Assembly: GCA_002291845.1 (NCBI GenBank)
Contig: DBAU01000062.1
Location: 1 to 41,757, forward strand
Length of the DNA: 41,757 nt
Direction of reading: 5' to 3'
DNA from: Alphaproteobacteria bacterium UBA1002
Lineage (GTDB): Bacteria; Pseudomonadota; Alphaproteobacteria; Rickettsiales; UBA998
In this document: in pieces, positions 15,475 to 23,892 of the stretch
Numbering within the stretch: the first letter of the stretch is position 1
Layout: every line of letters begins with the position of its first letter
Notes under the pieces: model-generated
Databases searched by the model: none
What the model was told of the DNA's origin: nothing
What the model saw: the letters and a program-made list of their open reading frames with translations, nothing else
Made by a program: the position numbers and the translations under genes

Positions 15475-16653
15475 TTAGCCTGAGGTACGCTGTAGAAATT
15501 GACGTATAGTATGGTCGATTTCCTCGATATCCTCAAGTGTCTGGGGTGTTTTACCTGTTGAAGTACGCAATACAGAAGCTATCTGACGCGCAATATCATC
15601 AAAGCCTATTACGCCTCCCAGGAAGCGCGCAACCGCCACTTCATTCGCCGTATTCAGAATCAGTGGCGCATCCCCGCCCATTTTCATTGCTTCGCGAGCA
15701 AGCGAAAGGCAGGGAAAACGCGTTTCATCGGGCGCTTCAAATTCCAAGCGACCGAGCGCCGCCAGATCAAGCGAACGGGCCTGTGTGGCCATACGCTGTG
15801 GCCAGGCGAGTGTGTGTGCAATAGGCACGGCCATATCCGGATGACTCATCTGCGCAAGTACAGCTCCATCACTGTAATGCACCAGGCAGTGGATGATCGA
15901 TTGTGGATGTACCAGTACATCTAACTGTTCCGGCAACAAATTAAACAGGTACTGCGCTTCAATCAGCTCCAACCCTTTATTCATCAAGGTAGCAGAATCC
16001 ACAGAAATTTTTGCACCCATCGACCAGTTCGGGTGACGCACAGCCTGTTGCGGGGTGACCTGTGCCAGCTCCGCAAGGGAGAGCTGACGAAACGGCCCAC
16101 CTGATGCGGTGAGGGTAACACGCGCCGGCGGGGTATGCGCTCGCTCCACCAGCTGGAAAACCGCATTATGTTCGGAATCCACCGGCAACAAGGTCGTTCC
16201 GTGGGCCATGCATTCCCGCTGAACCAGCGCACCGGCCGCGACTAATGATTCCTTATTAGCAAGCGCAAGAATACCGCCACGGCGAATCGCCGCCAGCGTG
16301 GGACGTAATCCAGCAATGCCGATAATAGCGGCAATCGTCCAATCAGCAGGACGAGCAGCCGCATCCACCAGCGCCTCAGGGCCGCTACCGGTTGCAATAC
16401 CTGTTCCTTGCAAAGCATCTTTCAGGCGAGCACCATGCGCAGGGTTACCGATCACGGCCATGGCGGGACGAAATTCCAGAGCCAATGCAATTAGCGCATC
16501 GATATTATCCTGCGCAGTAAGAGCCTCGATCACATAATGTGAAGGATGTTGGCGAATCAGTGAAAGCGTGGTGGAGCCAATGGAACCCGTCGCACCAAGC
16601 ACGGTAATGCGACGGGGCGGGGTGAGCGGAAGCAGTTTCTCCGCCGCGCTCAT
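15475..16653 (-). CDS. dxr: 1-Deoxy-D-xylulose-5-phosphate reductoisomerase
   Basis: Dxr makes 2-C-methyl-D-erythritol 4-phosphate with NADPH, the committed step of the MEP isoprenoid pathway; ispH of the same pathway is at 35881-36834. The 392-aa protein has the NADPH loop GATGSIG at residues 20-26, ALANKESLVAAG, metal- and substrate-binding VDSEHNAVFQ, ASGGPFR, and NWSMGAKISVDSATLMNKGLE. All catalytic landmarks are intact. Its ATG overlaps the cdsA stop by 4 bases, and rseP begins 2 nt after its own stop, so the operon is tightly coupled. Confidence 0.96.
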   Translation of the reverse strand: MSAAEKLLPLTPPRRITVLGATGSIGSTTLSLIRQHPSHYVIEALTAQDNIDALIALALEFRPAMAVIGNPAHGARLKDALQGTGIATGSGPEALVDAAARPADWTIAAIIGIAGLRPTLAAIRRGGILALANKESLVAAGALVQRECMAHGTTLLPVDSEHNAVFQLVERAHTPPARVTLTASGGPFRQLSLAELAQVTPQQAVRHPNWSMGAKISVDSATLMNKGLELIEAQYLFNLLPEQLDVLVHPQSIIHCLVHYSDGAVLAQMSHPDMAVPIAHTLAWPQRMATQARSLDLAALGRLEFEAPDETRFPCLSLAREAMKMGGDAPLILNTANEVAVARFLGGVIGFDDIARQIASVLRTSTGKTPQTLEDIEEIDHTIRQFLQRTSG

Positions 16654-17369
16654 GTCAGCGACACGCCGCCACCGAGGATCGCGGTAAATAAATAGACCGG
16701 AGCAGCAAAGCTCAGGCCATCCACGCGGTCTAAAATACCCCCATGACCCGGCAACAACGAGCCACTATCCTTTACGCCGGCACGACGCTTGATCCACGAT
16801 TCGAAAAGGTCACCCGCTTGTGAAATCACGGCTAACACCATCCCAAGTAACAAGGCTCCCAACTGAGTGTGGGGAAAAACGAGAAATGGCGAAAAGCTCC
16901 AACTGACTACGGCTGCCGCTAGCACACCTCCTGCTAATCCTTCCCAGGTTTTTCCCGGGCTAATGGAGGGAGCCAGTTTGTGCCGTCCAAAGGTTTTTCC
17001 TGCCGCAAATGCGCCAACATCCGTGGCCACAACGATGCAGATTAAGTGCAGCACCGGAAGAATGTTGGTTTCTGCTTCTAGCTCCGCTTCATCCGGAAAC
17101 ACTAAGTTACGCAGCATCAGAAGCGATAAACAAGGTAACAACACATAGACAAATCCCGCCAATCGAAAACGGCGGCTTTCTTGCTGGGTCAATGCCTGCC
17201 ACTCGAGAATCATCAACATGGCGCAGAGCAAAACAAAACCGGCGAAAAAAGCTCCGCCTAGCAGCAGAACCAGAAACGAAACCAACGCCAGTACAATGCC
17301 TGTCGCAACACGCTTATGCAGCTCGTTGTCAGCATCAAATCGCTGGCGCCACTCAGTCAGTAAGACCAT
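16650..17369 (-). CDS. cdsA: Phosphatidate cytidylyltransferase
   Basis: CdsA makes CDP-diacylglycerol from phosphatidate and CTP in the inner membrane, the entry to phospholipid synthesis. The protein is strongly hydrophobic with about seven or eight membrane segments. The family signature is seen as SPGKTWEGLAGG, then SWIKRRAGVKDSGSLLPGHGGILDRVDGL near the C-terminus. ATG 17369 (MVLLTEWRQRF) gives 239 aa and a 17-base overlap with the uppS 3' end. A longer frame from 17471 exists but would lie well inside uppS and adds no family sequence. It is part of the frr-uppS-cdsA-dxr-rseP operon. Confidence 0.93.
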   Translation of the reverse strand: MVLLTEWRQRFDADNELHKRVATGIVLALVSFLVLLLGGAFFAGFVLLCAMLMILEWQALTQQESRRFRLAGFVYVLLPCLSLLMLRNLVFPDEAELEAETNILPVLHLICIVVATDVGAFAAGKTFGRHKLAPSISPGKTWEGLAGGVLAAAVVSWSFSPFLVFPHTQLGALLLGMVLAVISQAGDLFESWIKRRAGVKDSGSLLPGHGGILDRVDGLSFAAPVYLFTAILGGGVSLT

Positions 17370-18123
17370 AACGCCGCTCGCGATGAGAGAAATCCCGACA
17401 GGCTTCGACGAAGTGTGCCTCGCCAAAATCCGGCCAAAGGATCTCGGTAAAATACAGCTCTGTGTATGCACATTGCCAGAGCAAAAAATTACTCAAACGT
17501 TTTTCACCACCCGTGCGGATCAGCAAATCAGGCTCCGGAAGATGCGCTGTGTAGAGATAACGGCTGAGCGTATCCACATTGATCGATTCTGGTAACAGGC
17601 GTCCGATACGCACATCCTCTGCCATCGCACGCGCCGCGGCAGACATTTCCTGACGTGCGCCGTAACTGAAGCACACGGTGAGGTCGAATACGCCCCCCGC
17701 GAGTGTTTCCTGTTCAGCCTCTTCAATCATGGCGCGTAAATCCGCGGGCAAACGAGACAAGTCACCAATGACGCGCAGGCGAATGCCGTTTTCTTTAAAC
17801 GCTGCCAGTTCACGGCGCAGATAAAACTTCATCAAGCCAAAAATATCGTGAATCTCTGTTTCCGGGCGCCGCCAGTTCTCCGCAGAAAATGCATACACGG
17901 TAAGGTGATGCACACCTAGTTTGCGGCAGGCATGCATCAATGCGCGCAAGGCTTCTGCCCCCTGCTTATGCCCGGCGGAGCGAGGAAGATTGCGCGCCTG
18001 TGCCCAACGCCCATTACCATCCATGATGACCGCGACGTGCTTGGGCGTCCCATTAGGGCCGGAGACAAACGGGAGGATGGCCGCAGTATCGGACATCAGC
18101 GTGGGGGCAGCGGCCTGACGCAT
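17353..18123 (-). CDS. uppS: Undecaprenyl diphosphate synthase
   Basis: UppS condenses isopentenyl diphosphate units onto farnesyl diphosphate to give the C55 carrier for cell-wall synthesis. Motifs seen: HVAVIMDGNGRWAQ with the catalytic Asp, GHKQGAEALR, TVYAFSAENWRRP, and the C-terminal LIRTGGEKRLSNFLLWQ, YTELYFTEILWPDF. ATG 18123 has GGAG 6 nt before it and gives 256 aa. The alternative GTG at 18138 overlaps the frr stop (GTGA) and would give 261 aa. Both add only a variable N-terminal tail. It sits between frr and cdsA, as usual. Confidence 0.95.
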   Translation of the reverse strand: MRQAAAPTLMSDTAAILPFVSGPNGTPKHVAVIMDGNGRWAQARNLPRSAGHKQGAEALRALMHACRKLGVHHLTVYAFSAENWRRPETEIHDIFGLMKFYLRRELAAFKENGIRLRVIGDLSRLPADLRAMIEEAEQETLAGGVFDLTVCFSYGARQEMSAAARAMAEDVRIGRLLPESINVDTLSRYLYTAHLPEPDLLIRTGGEKRLSNFLLWQCAYTELYFTEILWPDFGEAHFVEACRDFSHRERRYGLTD

Positions 18124-18134
18124 CACATGCTCCG

Positions 18135-18686
18135 TCACACCTTAAGGATGTCTTTTTCTTTTTGTGACAGCATCCCGTCGATCTTTTCGATGTGCGTATC
18201 AGTCATCTTTTGTATCAGATCCGCCTTATCGCGCTGCTCGTCTTCGGAAATCTTGCCATCTTTTTCAAGCTTCTTGAGCTGATCCATACCATCACGGCGA
18301 ACGTTACGCACTGCAATACGTGCCTGCTCAGAATATTTGGCGGCAACCTTCACCAGCTCTTTGCGACGCTCCTCCGTCAGCTCGGGCAAAGGAATACGCA
18401 CCAACTGTCCATCCGCCATGGGGTTCAGGCCTAGCCCTGCACTGGCAATCGCTTTCTCCACGGCTTTGACCATCGATTTATCCCATACCTGTACGGCAAG
18501 CATTCGAGGCTCTGGAACCGTGACCGTTCCCACTTGCTTGAGAGGCATCATGCTACCATACGCTTCCACCTGCACCGGATCCAGCAGTTCCGCAGAAGCG
18601 CGGCCAGTGCGCAGGCCAGAAAATTCTTGCGAAAGGGTTTTCAGGGCGCCATCCATACGGCGGCTCAGCGCATCGAGATCGATCAT
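18135..18686 (-). CDS. frr: Ribosome recycling factor
   Basis: RRF acts with EF-G to split the post-termination ribosome. The 183-aa protein is the family's normal length and has the three-helix bundle with LRTGRASAELLDPVQVEAYG, the small beta domain (MMPLKQVGTVTVPEPRMLAVQVWD), and RIPLPELTEERRKELVKVAAKYSEQARIAVRNVRRDGMDQLKKL in the C-terminal helix region. It begins 11 nt after the pyrH stop. The downstream uppS starts at or just after its stop. Confidence 0.97.
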   Translation of the reverse strand: MIDLDALSRRMDGALKTLSQEFSGLRTGRASAELLDPVQVEAYGSMMPLKQVGTVTVPEPRMLAVQVWDKSMVKAVEKAIASAGLGLNPMADGQLVRIPLPELTEERRKELVKVAAKYSEQARIAVRNVRRDGMDQLKKLEKDGKISEDEQRDKADLIQKMTDTHIEKIDGMLSQKEKDILKV

Positions 18687-18697
18687 CCGGGAAACTC

Positions 18698-19453
18698 CTA
18701 CTTTGTATCTTTGATAAGGGTATAGTGCCCTTCACCCACCAACACGCGGGCAAATTCACCGGGCTCGTGGATGGAAAACACCAAAATCGGAATGTTATTA
18801 TCACGTGCCAATGCAATCGCAGAGGCATCCATCACGCGTAGATCTTGAGCCAGCACATCGTAATAGGTGAGGGACTCATAGCGAGTTGCAGAACTGTCTT
18901 TTTTGGGATCGGCGTTGTAAACACCATCAACGGTTTTACCCATCAGCAAGGCATCGCATCCCAGTTCACTAGCGCGCAGAGCGGCGGCGGTGTCGGTGGT
19001 GAAGAAAGGATTTCCAGTACCCGCAGCACAAATAATGACTCGACCGCGCTCCATGTGGCGTATTGCACGACGGCGAATGTAGGGCTCGCACACCTCCATC
19101 ATCTGAATTGCCGAGAGCACGCGGGTATCCACATCGATACGCTCAAGGGCATTTTGCAGAGCAAGGGCATTAAGCACGGTAGCAAGCATGCCCATATAGT
19201 CCGCGGAAGAGCGCTCCATACCGCGTGCAGCTGCAGACATCCCACGATAAATATTCCCACCGCCTACCACCAGGCAGACCTGCACCCCCAGATCCACTAC
19301 CTGCTTGATATCCTGACAAATACGGTTGATGATCACATCATCTTGGCCATACGGCTTATCGCCCATCAGCGCTTCACCTGAAATTTTGATGAGCACCCGC
19401 TGATACTGAGCTTTTTTGGTAAGCCGCGCCGCCTGAGTCGGGGTTGTGGGCAT
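18698..19453 (-). CDS. pyrH: UMP kinase
   Basis: PyrH phosphorylates UMP to UDP. It is a 251-aa amino-acid-kinase-fold protein with VLIKISGEALMG, VVGGGNIYRG, ADYMGMLATVLNALALQ, the AAGTGNPFFTTDTAAALRA loop and DALLMGKTVDGVYNADPKKD. A strong SD (GGGGAGGAG) lies 10-12 nt before the ATG. A terminator lies between the upstream rpsB-tsf genes and pyrH, so pyrH probably has its own promoter and leads the frr-uppS-cdsA-dxr-rseP operon. Confidence 0.96.
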   Translation of the reverse strand: MPTTPTQAARLTKKAQYQRVLIKISGEALMGDKPYGQDDVIINRICQDIKQVVDLGVQVCLVVGGGNIYRGMSAAARGMERSSADYMGMLATVLNALALQNALERIDVDTRVLSAIQMMEVCEPYIRRRAIRHMERGRVIICAAGTGNPFFTTDTAAALRASELGCDALLMGKTVDGVYNADPKKDSSATRYESLTYYDVLAQDLRVMDASAIALARDNNIPILVFSIHEPGEFARVLVGEGHYTLIKDTK

Positions 19454-19474
19454 AGCAAGAATCTCCTCCCCGTC

Positions 19475-19502
19475 GTTTTACCCCAACGGCATGGAAATGC
19501 AA
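19475..19502 (-). promoter_or_regulatory. Possible pyrH promoter
   Basis: On the minus strand TTGCAT (19497-19502) and TAAAAC (19475-19480) are 16 bp apart, between the tsf terminator and the pyrH SD. The match to consensus is weak; the position is the main support. Confidence 0.3.
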
Positions 19503-19519
19503 CGGTAGAGCAGCAAACA

Positions 19520-19556
19520 AAAAGCAAAGAGGCCGGAAACTTGTTCCGGCCTCTTT
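19520..19556 (-). terminator. Rho-independent terminator of rpsB-tsf
   Basis: A perfect 13-bp stem, AAAGAGGCCGGAA at 19526-19538 against TTCCGGCCTCTTT at 19544-19556, encloses a 5-nt loop. On the minus strand it is followed by GC and then TTTTT, about 27 bases past the tsf stop. This is the clearest terminator in the window. Confidence 0.9.
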
Positions 19557-19583
19557 TTGGGTCACATCAACGAAACGTAATGT

Positions 19584-20504
19584 TTACGCGCCTACCGCTG
19601 CTTTTACCTCTGCAGCGAAGTCCGTTTCTTCTTTCTCAATGCCTTCACCAAGAACAAACAAACGGTAATCCGTAACTGTAATCGGCTTACCGGTTTCCTT
19701 GGCAGCTTCTGCCACCACGTCGGAAATCTTGGTTTTACCGTCCATCACGAAAAGCTGCTCAAGTAACACGACTTCCTCGTAATACTTACGAATACGGCCT
19801 TCGACCATTTTCTCAGCAATATCCGCAGGTTTACCGGACGCCATTGCTTGCTCCTTGAGAACAGCGCGCTCGCGATCCAACTTGGAGGTATCCACCATGT
19901 CGCGGGTGAGGGCTTCTGGCTTAGCTGCAGCGACATGCATCGCAATTTGCTTGCCGAGCTCTTCTACCTTAGCACCGGTGGCTTCTGTTTCCAGTGCCAC
20001 CAGTACGCCAATCTTGCCAAGTCCCGGCTGCACTGCGCTGTGCACGTAGGAAGCAATATGACCTTTGCTGACACTCACATACGAGGAGCGGCGGAAGTTC
20101 ATATTCTCACCAATGGTTGCCACTGCGGAAACAATCTCATCCGCAACGCTTTTTCCAGAGGCAAGCATGGCGTTGCGCGTGGATTCCACATCGCCTTTTT
20201 GACTAATGGCGGTTTCTGCAATGGTGCGTGCCAATTGCTGGAACTGATCATTACGTGCCACGAAATCGGTCTCGGAGTTGAGCTCAATGATGGAGGCCTC
20301 GGTACCTTTAACTGACACGGCTACCAAACCCTCAGCCGCAACACGGCCTGATTTCTTCGCTGCCGCCGCCAGACCTTTCTTACGGAGCCAGTCAACCGCG
20401 GCTTCAAGATCACCACTGGATTCTTCCAGGGCTTTTTTGCAGTCCATCATGCCTGCGCCGGTTTTTTCGCGCAGGTCCTTAACCAGAGAAGCTGAAACAG
20501 ACAT
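19584..20504 (-). CDS. tsf: Elongation factor Ts
   Basis: EF-Ts regenerates EF-Tu-GTP. The 306-aa protein has the N-terminal UBA-like domain with LVKDLREKTGAGMMDCKKALEE and EAAVDWLRKKGLAAAAKKSGRVAAEG, the contact motif ELNSETDFVARN near residues 75-86, and the two core subdomains, including IAMHVAAAKPEAL and the C-terminal module. It is downstream of rpsB by 41 bp, with AAGGA before the ATG, and ends at the terminator at 19520-19556. Confidence 0.97.
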   Translation of the reverse strand: MSVSASLVKDLREKTGAGMMDCKKALEESSGDLEAAVDWLRKKGLAAAAKKSGRVAAEGLVAVSVKGTEASIIELNSETDFVARNDQFQQLARTIAETAISQKGDVESTRNAMLASGKSVADEIVSAVATIGENMNFRRSSYVSVSKGHIASYVHSAVQPGLGKIGVLVALETEATGAKVEELGKQIAMHVAAAKPEALTRDMVDTSKLDRERAVLKEQAMASGKPADIAEKMVEGRIRKYYEEVVLLEQLFVMDGKTKISDVVAEAAKETGKPITVTDYRLFVLGEGIEKEETDFAAEVKAAVGA

Positions 20505-20545
20505 GTCTCTTTATCCTTGCTAAATAAAAGTTAGAACGTCAGGCG

Positions 20546-21451
20546 TTAGGCCGCTTCGTCGCTATCCGAAGCCTCATCCGCATTCAGCGGCTTTTCAGCT
20601 TTTTTACCCTTGGCTTTGCTGGCGCTGGCAACTTTCTTTGCTGCTTCTGCCATCGCGGCCTTCTTGGTGGTAGCGCGGGTTTTAGGCTCGTCCTCTTTCT
20701 CCGGCACCTCCGCCATATCGGCAGGGGCTTCTCGGGTGAATTCGAACTTCTCCGTGGTCAGACCCGCCGCTTCGCGGCCATCATGGATAGCATCTGCCGC
20801 CAGTTGGCAATACAGACGGATCGCACGCGCCGCATCGTCATTGCCTGGGATGGGGTAATCAATCCCGTCAATCGACGCGTTGGTATCAACGACAGCCACA
20901 ATGGGGATACCCAGTTTACGTGCTTCCGCCACTGCGAGATCTTCTTTCGTCACGTCGACAATAAACAGCATATCTGGGCGACCGTTCATGGTGCGAATTC
21001 CGCCCAGCGATGAGATAAGCTTATCGCGCTGACGTTCCATCATCAGAATCTCTTTCTTGGTCAAGCCCTTCTGGTGACCATTCAGACGATCTTCAATTTG
21101 ATTTAAACGACGGATAGAGTTCTGGATGGTATTCCAATTGGTCATCATACCGCCCAGCCAGCGCTGATTGATGTAGTACTGATTGCATTTACGCGCGGCT
21201 TCTTCGACAAATTCGCTTGCCTGACGTTTTGTGCCAACAAACAAAACTTTACCGCCCGCAGCACCGACTTCGCGTAGTGCAGCAAGGGCCGTCTGCAACA
21301 ACGGCACTGTTTTACCGAGATCAATAATGTGAGTATCGTTGCGCACGCCATAAATAAAGGGGGCCATGCGGGGGTTCCAGCGCTTGGTTTTGTGGCCAAA
21401 ATGGACGCCGGCCTCGATGAGTTCACGCATCGAGAATTGAGGTAAAGCCAT
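20546..21451 (-). CDS. rpsB: 30S ribosomal protein S2 with C-terminal extension
   Basis: S2 binds the 30S subunit near S1. Residues 1-230 are canonical: MRELIEAGVHFGHKTKRWNPRM, FVGTKRQA, NQRWLGGMMTNW and DTNASIDGIDYPIPGNDDAARAI. After about residue 235 an extension of roughly 65 residues follows, first acidic, then Lys/Ala-rich (KKAAMAEAAKKVASASKAKGKKAEK) and acidic again at the end. Such tails occur in some alphaproteobacterial S2 proteins; at 301 aa this one is long compared with the 240 or so of E. coli. AAGGAG stands 7-8 nt before the ATG. The gene is preceded by a structured leader that may mediate feedback. Confidence 0.97.
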   Translation of the reverse strand: MALPQFSMRELIEAGVHFGHKTKRWNPRMAPFIYGVRNDTHIIDLGKTVPLLQTALAALREVGAAGGKVLFVGTKRQASEFVEEAARKCNQYYINQRWLGGMMTNWNTIQNSIRRLNQIEDRLNGHQKGLTKKEILMMERQRDKLISSLGGIRTMNGRPDMLFIVDVTKEDLAVAEARKLGIPIVAVVDTNASIDGIDYPIPGNDDAARAIRLYCQLAADAIHDGREAAGLTTEKFEFTREAPADMAEVPEKEDEPKTRATTKKAAMAEAAKKVASASKAKGKKAEKPLNADEASDSDEAA

Positions 21452-21478
21452 GATATTTCTCCTTTCCGGTTAAACCTC

Positions 21479-21538
21479 CACGGGGACTCGCCGGTAGAAA
21501 TTCTACCGACACCGGAGGGGCGAACCCCAACCCCCGTG
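21479..21538 (-). promoter_or_regulatory. Structured 5' leader of rpsB (candidate autoregulatory RNA)
   Basis: Three nested pairings can be drawn in the 150-nt leader. An outer 7-bp stem joins 21532-21538 with 21479-21485. Inside it is a UUCG tetraloop hairpin, GGGG-UUCG-CCCC, at 21517-21528. A second hairpin, CGGTAG/CTACCG, lies at 21492-21508. Together they resemble a three-way junction ending 27 nt before the start codon. Autoregulation by S2 is known in other bacteria, but I cannot match this to a named leader family. Confidence 0.5.
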
Positions 21539-21554
21539 TGTGAAGTGGAGCGAC

Positions 21555-21583
21555 TCCTTAGCTCAGTTTTCACGTAAAATCAA
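21555..21583 (-). promoter_or_regulatory. Possible rpsB promoter
   Basis: TTGATT (21578-21583) and TAAGGA (21555-21560) are 17 bp apart on the minus strand, upstream of the structured leader. The -35 is fair, the -10 weak. Confidence 0.3.
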
Positions 21584-21601
21584 GGAAAAGCCGCAAAAAA
21601 C

Positions 21602-22738
21602 CTAAAAATCGGACGCCGTACGTTGAATCAGATCAGCCTCGGTGACCAGACCTTTATCAATCAGGGTCTGATCCATCGTCTTTTGTTTGATCGCCAGTCG
21701 CAGATTGCTTGGGTTATCCGCCTCATGTACGGCTACTTCTTCAGTAATCATACCATTTAGGTACAGATCAAGCAGCGCCTGATCAAATGTCTGCATGCCT
21801 CGGTCGCGGTTGCGCGCCATGATATCCCGAATCTCTTTGATGCGCCCCTGTTGAATCAGTTCTTTTACCAAACCATCATTCAGCAGAATTTCTGATACTA
21901 CCGAGCGTGTGCCGCGCATATTACTGACCAGCCGCTGGGAAAGTATGGCGCGCAGATTCATCGATAAATTCATCTGAATCTGGTGATGCTGCTCTTCAGG
22001 GAAGAAATTCAAAATGCGTTCAATGGCCTGGCTGGAATTGTTTGCATGCAGCGTAGCAAGGCACAAATGCCCTGTTTCTGAGAAAGTAATCGCGTGCTCC
22101 ATCGTTTCGCGGTCGCGTATTTCGCCAATCACAATCACATCGGGACGCTGACGCGTAGTGTTTTTCAGTGCCATGCCATACGAATACGTATCAACGCCAA
22201 CATCGCGCTGCGTAATAATACAATTCACTTTCTCGTGAACGAATTCGATGGGGTCTTCAATCGTAATAATGTGGCCACTACCGTGGTGGTTACGATGACC
22301 AATCATGGCCGCAAGCGACGTTGATTTCCCGCTACCGGTCTGCCCTACCACCAGAACAAGGCCGCGTTTTTTTAATATCATCTCTTTATACGCAGGGGGA
22401 AGGCTGAGTGAATCAATGCTTGGGATATGATGGCGTATATACCTGAGAACCATGCCCAGATGTTGGCGCTGGCGAAACACATTGACCCTGAACTGTGCCT
22501 TATTCTGCCAGTTAAAGCCGGAGTTCAGCTCAAGTGTAGTATCAAACTCATCCTGCTGTTCATCAGTGAGCAGCTCTTTGAACAGCTGTTTTAAATCCTC
22601 ATCGCTCAAAGAGGGATAGGGCAGCGGCACCAGCTCATCGTGGATGCGTAGTGTGGGGGGAGTGTCGTAGGTCAAATATAGGTCAGAAGCGTTCTCTTCG
22701 ACCGTTTTTTTCAGAAGTTCCTGTAATTCAATGCTCAT
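21602..22738 (-). CDS. pilU: Type IV pilus retraction ATPase, PilU/PilT family
   Basis: PilT/PilU ATPases are hexameric motors at the inner-membrane base of type IV pili that power retraction. The 378-aa protein has an N-terminal PAS-like domain (ASDLYLTYDTPPTLR), the Walker A loop GQTGSGKST at about residues 132-140, the Asp-box region IITIEDPIEFVH, the Walker B GEIRDRETM, and the His-box TGHLCLATLHAN. Paired with a canonical PilT just upstream, and having the longer C-terminal tail, it is best called PilU. The ATG at 22738 is preferred over the TTG at 22750 that overlaps the pilT stop. Confidence 0.9.
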   Translation of the reverse strand: MSIELQELLKKTVEENASDLYLTYDTPPTLRIHDELVPLPYPSLSDEDLKQLFKELLTDEQQDEFDTTLELNSGFNWQNKAQFRVNVFRQRQHLGMVLRYIRHHIPSIDSLSLPPAYKEMILKKRGLVLVVGQTGSGKSTSLAAMIGHRNHHGSGHIITIEDPIEFVHEKVNCIITQRDVGVDTYSYGMALKNTTRQRPDVIVIGEIRDRETMEHAITFSETGHLCLATLHANNSSQAIERILNFFPEEQHHQIQMNLSMNLRAILSQRLVSNMRGTRSVVSEILLNDGLVKELIQQGRIKEIRDIMARNRDRGMQTFDQALLDLYLNGMITEEVAVHEADNPSNLRLAIKQKTMDQTLIDKGLVTEADLIQRTASDF

Positions 22739-22746
22739 AGAGGTTC

Positions 22747-23859
22747 TCAAAAACTGGATGCATTTCGATTGGAGCCAAAGCCCTTATTGGCCTGTCCGGT
22801 GAGATTAGCCGCCTCACCAGCATCACCGTCCATATTCTCAGCCAGTAATTCTTCAACGGCGGCCCCACTGATTTTTCCCTCTTTCATCAGCGCATAAAGG
22901 CTGTCTTTCATGGTGATCATGCCCATTTTCGAGCCAGTCTGAATCAACGAGTAGAGCTGGGGAATCTTTCCTTCGCGAATCAGGTTACGAATGGCGGGGG
23001 TGCCGAGCATGATTTCATGCGCAGCCACGCGCCCATGACCATCGGCAGTTTTAATCAGGGCCTGAGAAATAATCGCCTGGATTGAGACCGAGAGCATAGC
23101 CCGAATCATCGGCTTATCATTTGCAGGAAACACATCGATAATACGGTCAATGGTTTTGGGTGCGGTATTGGTATGCAGCGTCCCCATCACAAGGTGGCCC
23201 GTTTCAGCGGCTGTCATGGCCAATTGGATCGTTTCCAGATCACGTAACTCCCCGACCAGAATGATATCAGGGTCTTCGCGCAAACAGCTTTTTAACGCGC
23301 GAGCAAAAGATTTTGTATTGGCGCCAACCTCACGCTGATTAATTAGCGATTGCTTGGATCGATGGACGAATTCGATGGGATCTTCAATGGTAATAATGTG
23401 CTTGGACATGGTCGCATTCACATGATTCACCATGGCTGCCAAGGTGGTGGATTTTCCGCTCCCGGTTGGTCCGGTGACCAAGATCAGGCCCTTATGTAGC
23501 TTGGTCAGACGTTTGAAAACGTCGGGTGCTTTCAGATCCTCCAGTGAGAGAATCTTAGTGGGGATGGTTCGAAAAACGGCTGCGGGGCCATAAAGCGTAT
23601 TAAACGCATTGACGCGAAAACGCATATGCTCGCCCAGAGTGATCGAAAAATCAACTTCAAGCTCTCGCTCATATTCCGTGCGCTGATACTCCGTCATAAT
23701 CGAATAGAGCATGGCTTTAATGGCTTCAGGACTAAGAGCCTGCGATGCAACAGGCATCATATCGCCATGGAGGCGGATAATCGGTGGATTCGTTGAGGAA
23801 AGATGCAAATCGGAGGCGCCACGCTTCTGCGTTTCAACCAACAACTCTGTAATATCCAT
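22747..23859 (-). CDS. pilT: Type IV pilus retraction ATPase PilT
   Basis: PilT depolymerises type IV pili and drives twitching. The 370-aa protein has the N-terminal domain with ASDLHLSSTNPPIIRLHGD, Walker A GPTGSGKST at residues 130-138, the ITIEDPIEFVH Asp box, the Walker B GELRDLETI, the His box TGHLVMGTLHTNTA, and the AIRNLIREGKIPQLYSLIQTG motif required for retraction. The last 40 residues are variable. The ATG follows the TPR-protein stop by 33 nt with GGGAG upstream. pilU begins 8 nt after its stop. No pilus structural genes are in the window. Confidence 0.94.
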   Translation of the reverse strand: MDITELLVETQKRGASDLHLSSTNPPIIRLHGDMMPVASQALSPEAIKAMLYSIMTEYQRTEYERELEVDFSITLGEHMRFRVNAFNTLYGPAAVFRTIPTKILSLEDLKAPDVFKRLTKLHKGLILVTGPTGSGKSTTLAAMVNHVNATMSKHIITIEDPIEFVHRSKQSLINQREVGANTKSFARALKSCLREDPDIILVGELRDLETIQLAMTAAETGHLVMGTLHTNTAPKTIDRIIDVFPANDKPMIRAMLSVSIQAIISQALIKTADGHGRVAAHEIMLGTPAIRNLIREGKIPQLYSLIQTGSKMGMITMKDSLYALMKEGKISGAAVEELLAENMDGDAGEAANLTGQANKGFGSNRNASSF

Positions 23860-23892
23860 GCCGCGACTCCCGTGGCGTTAAGTGGGTGCCGG

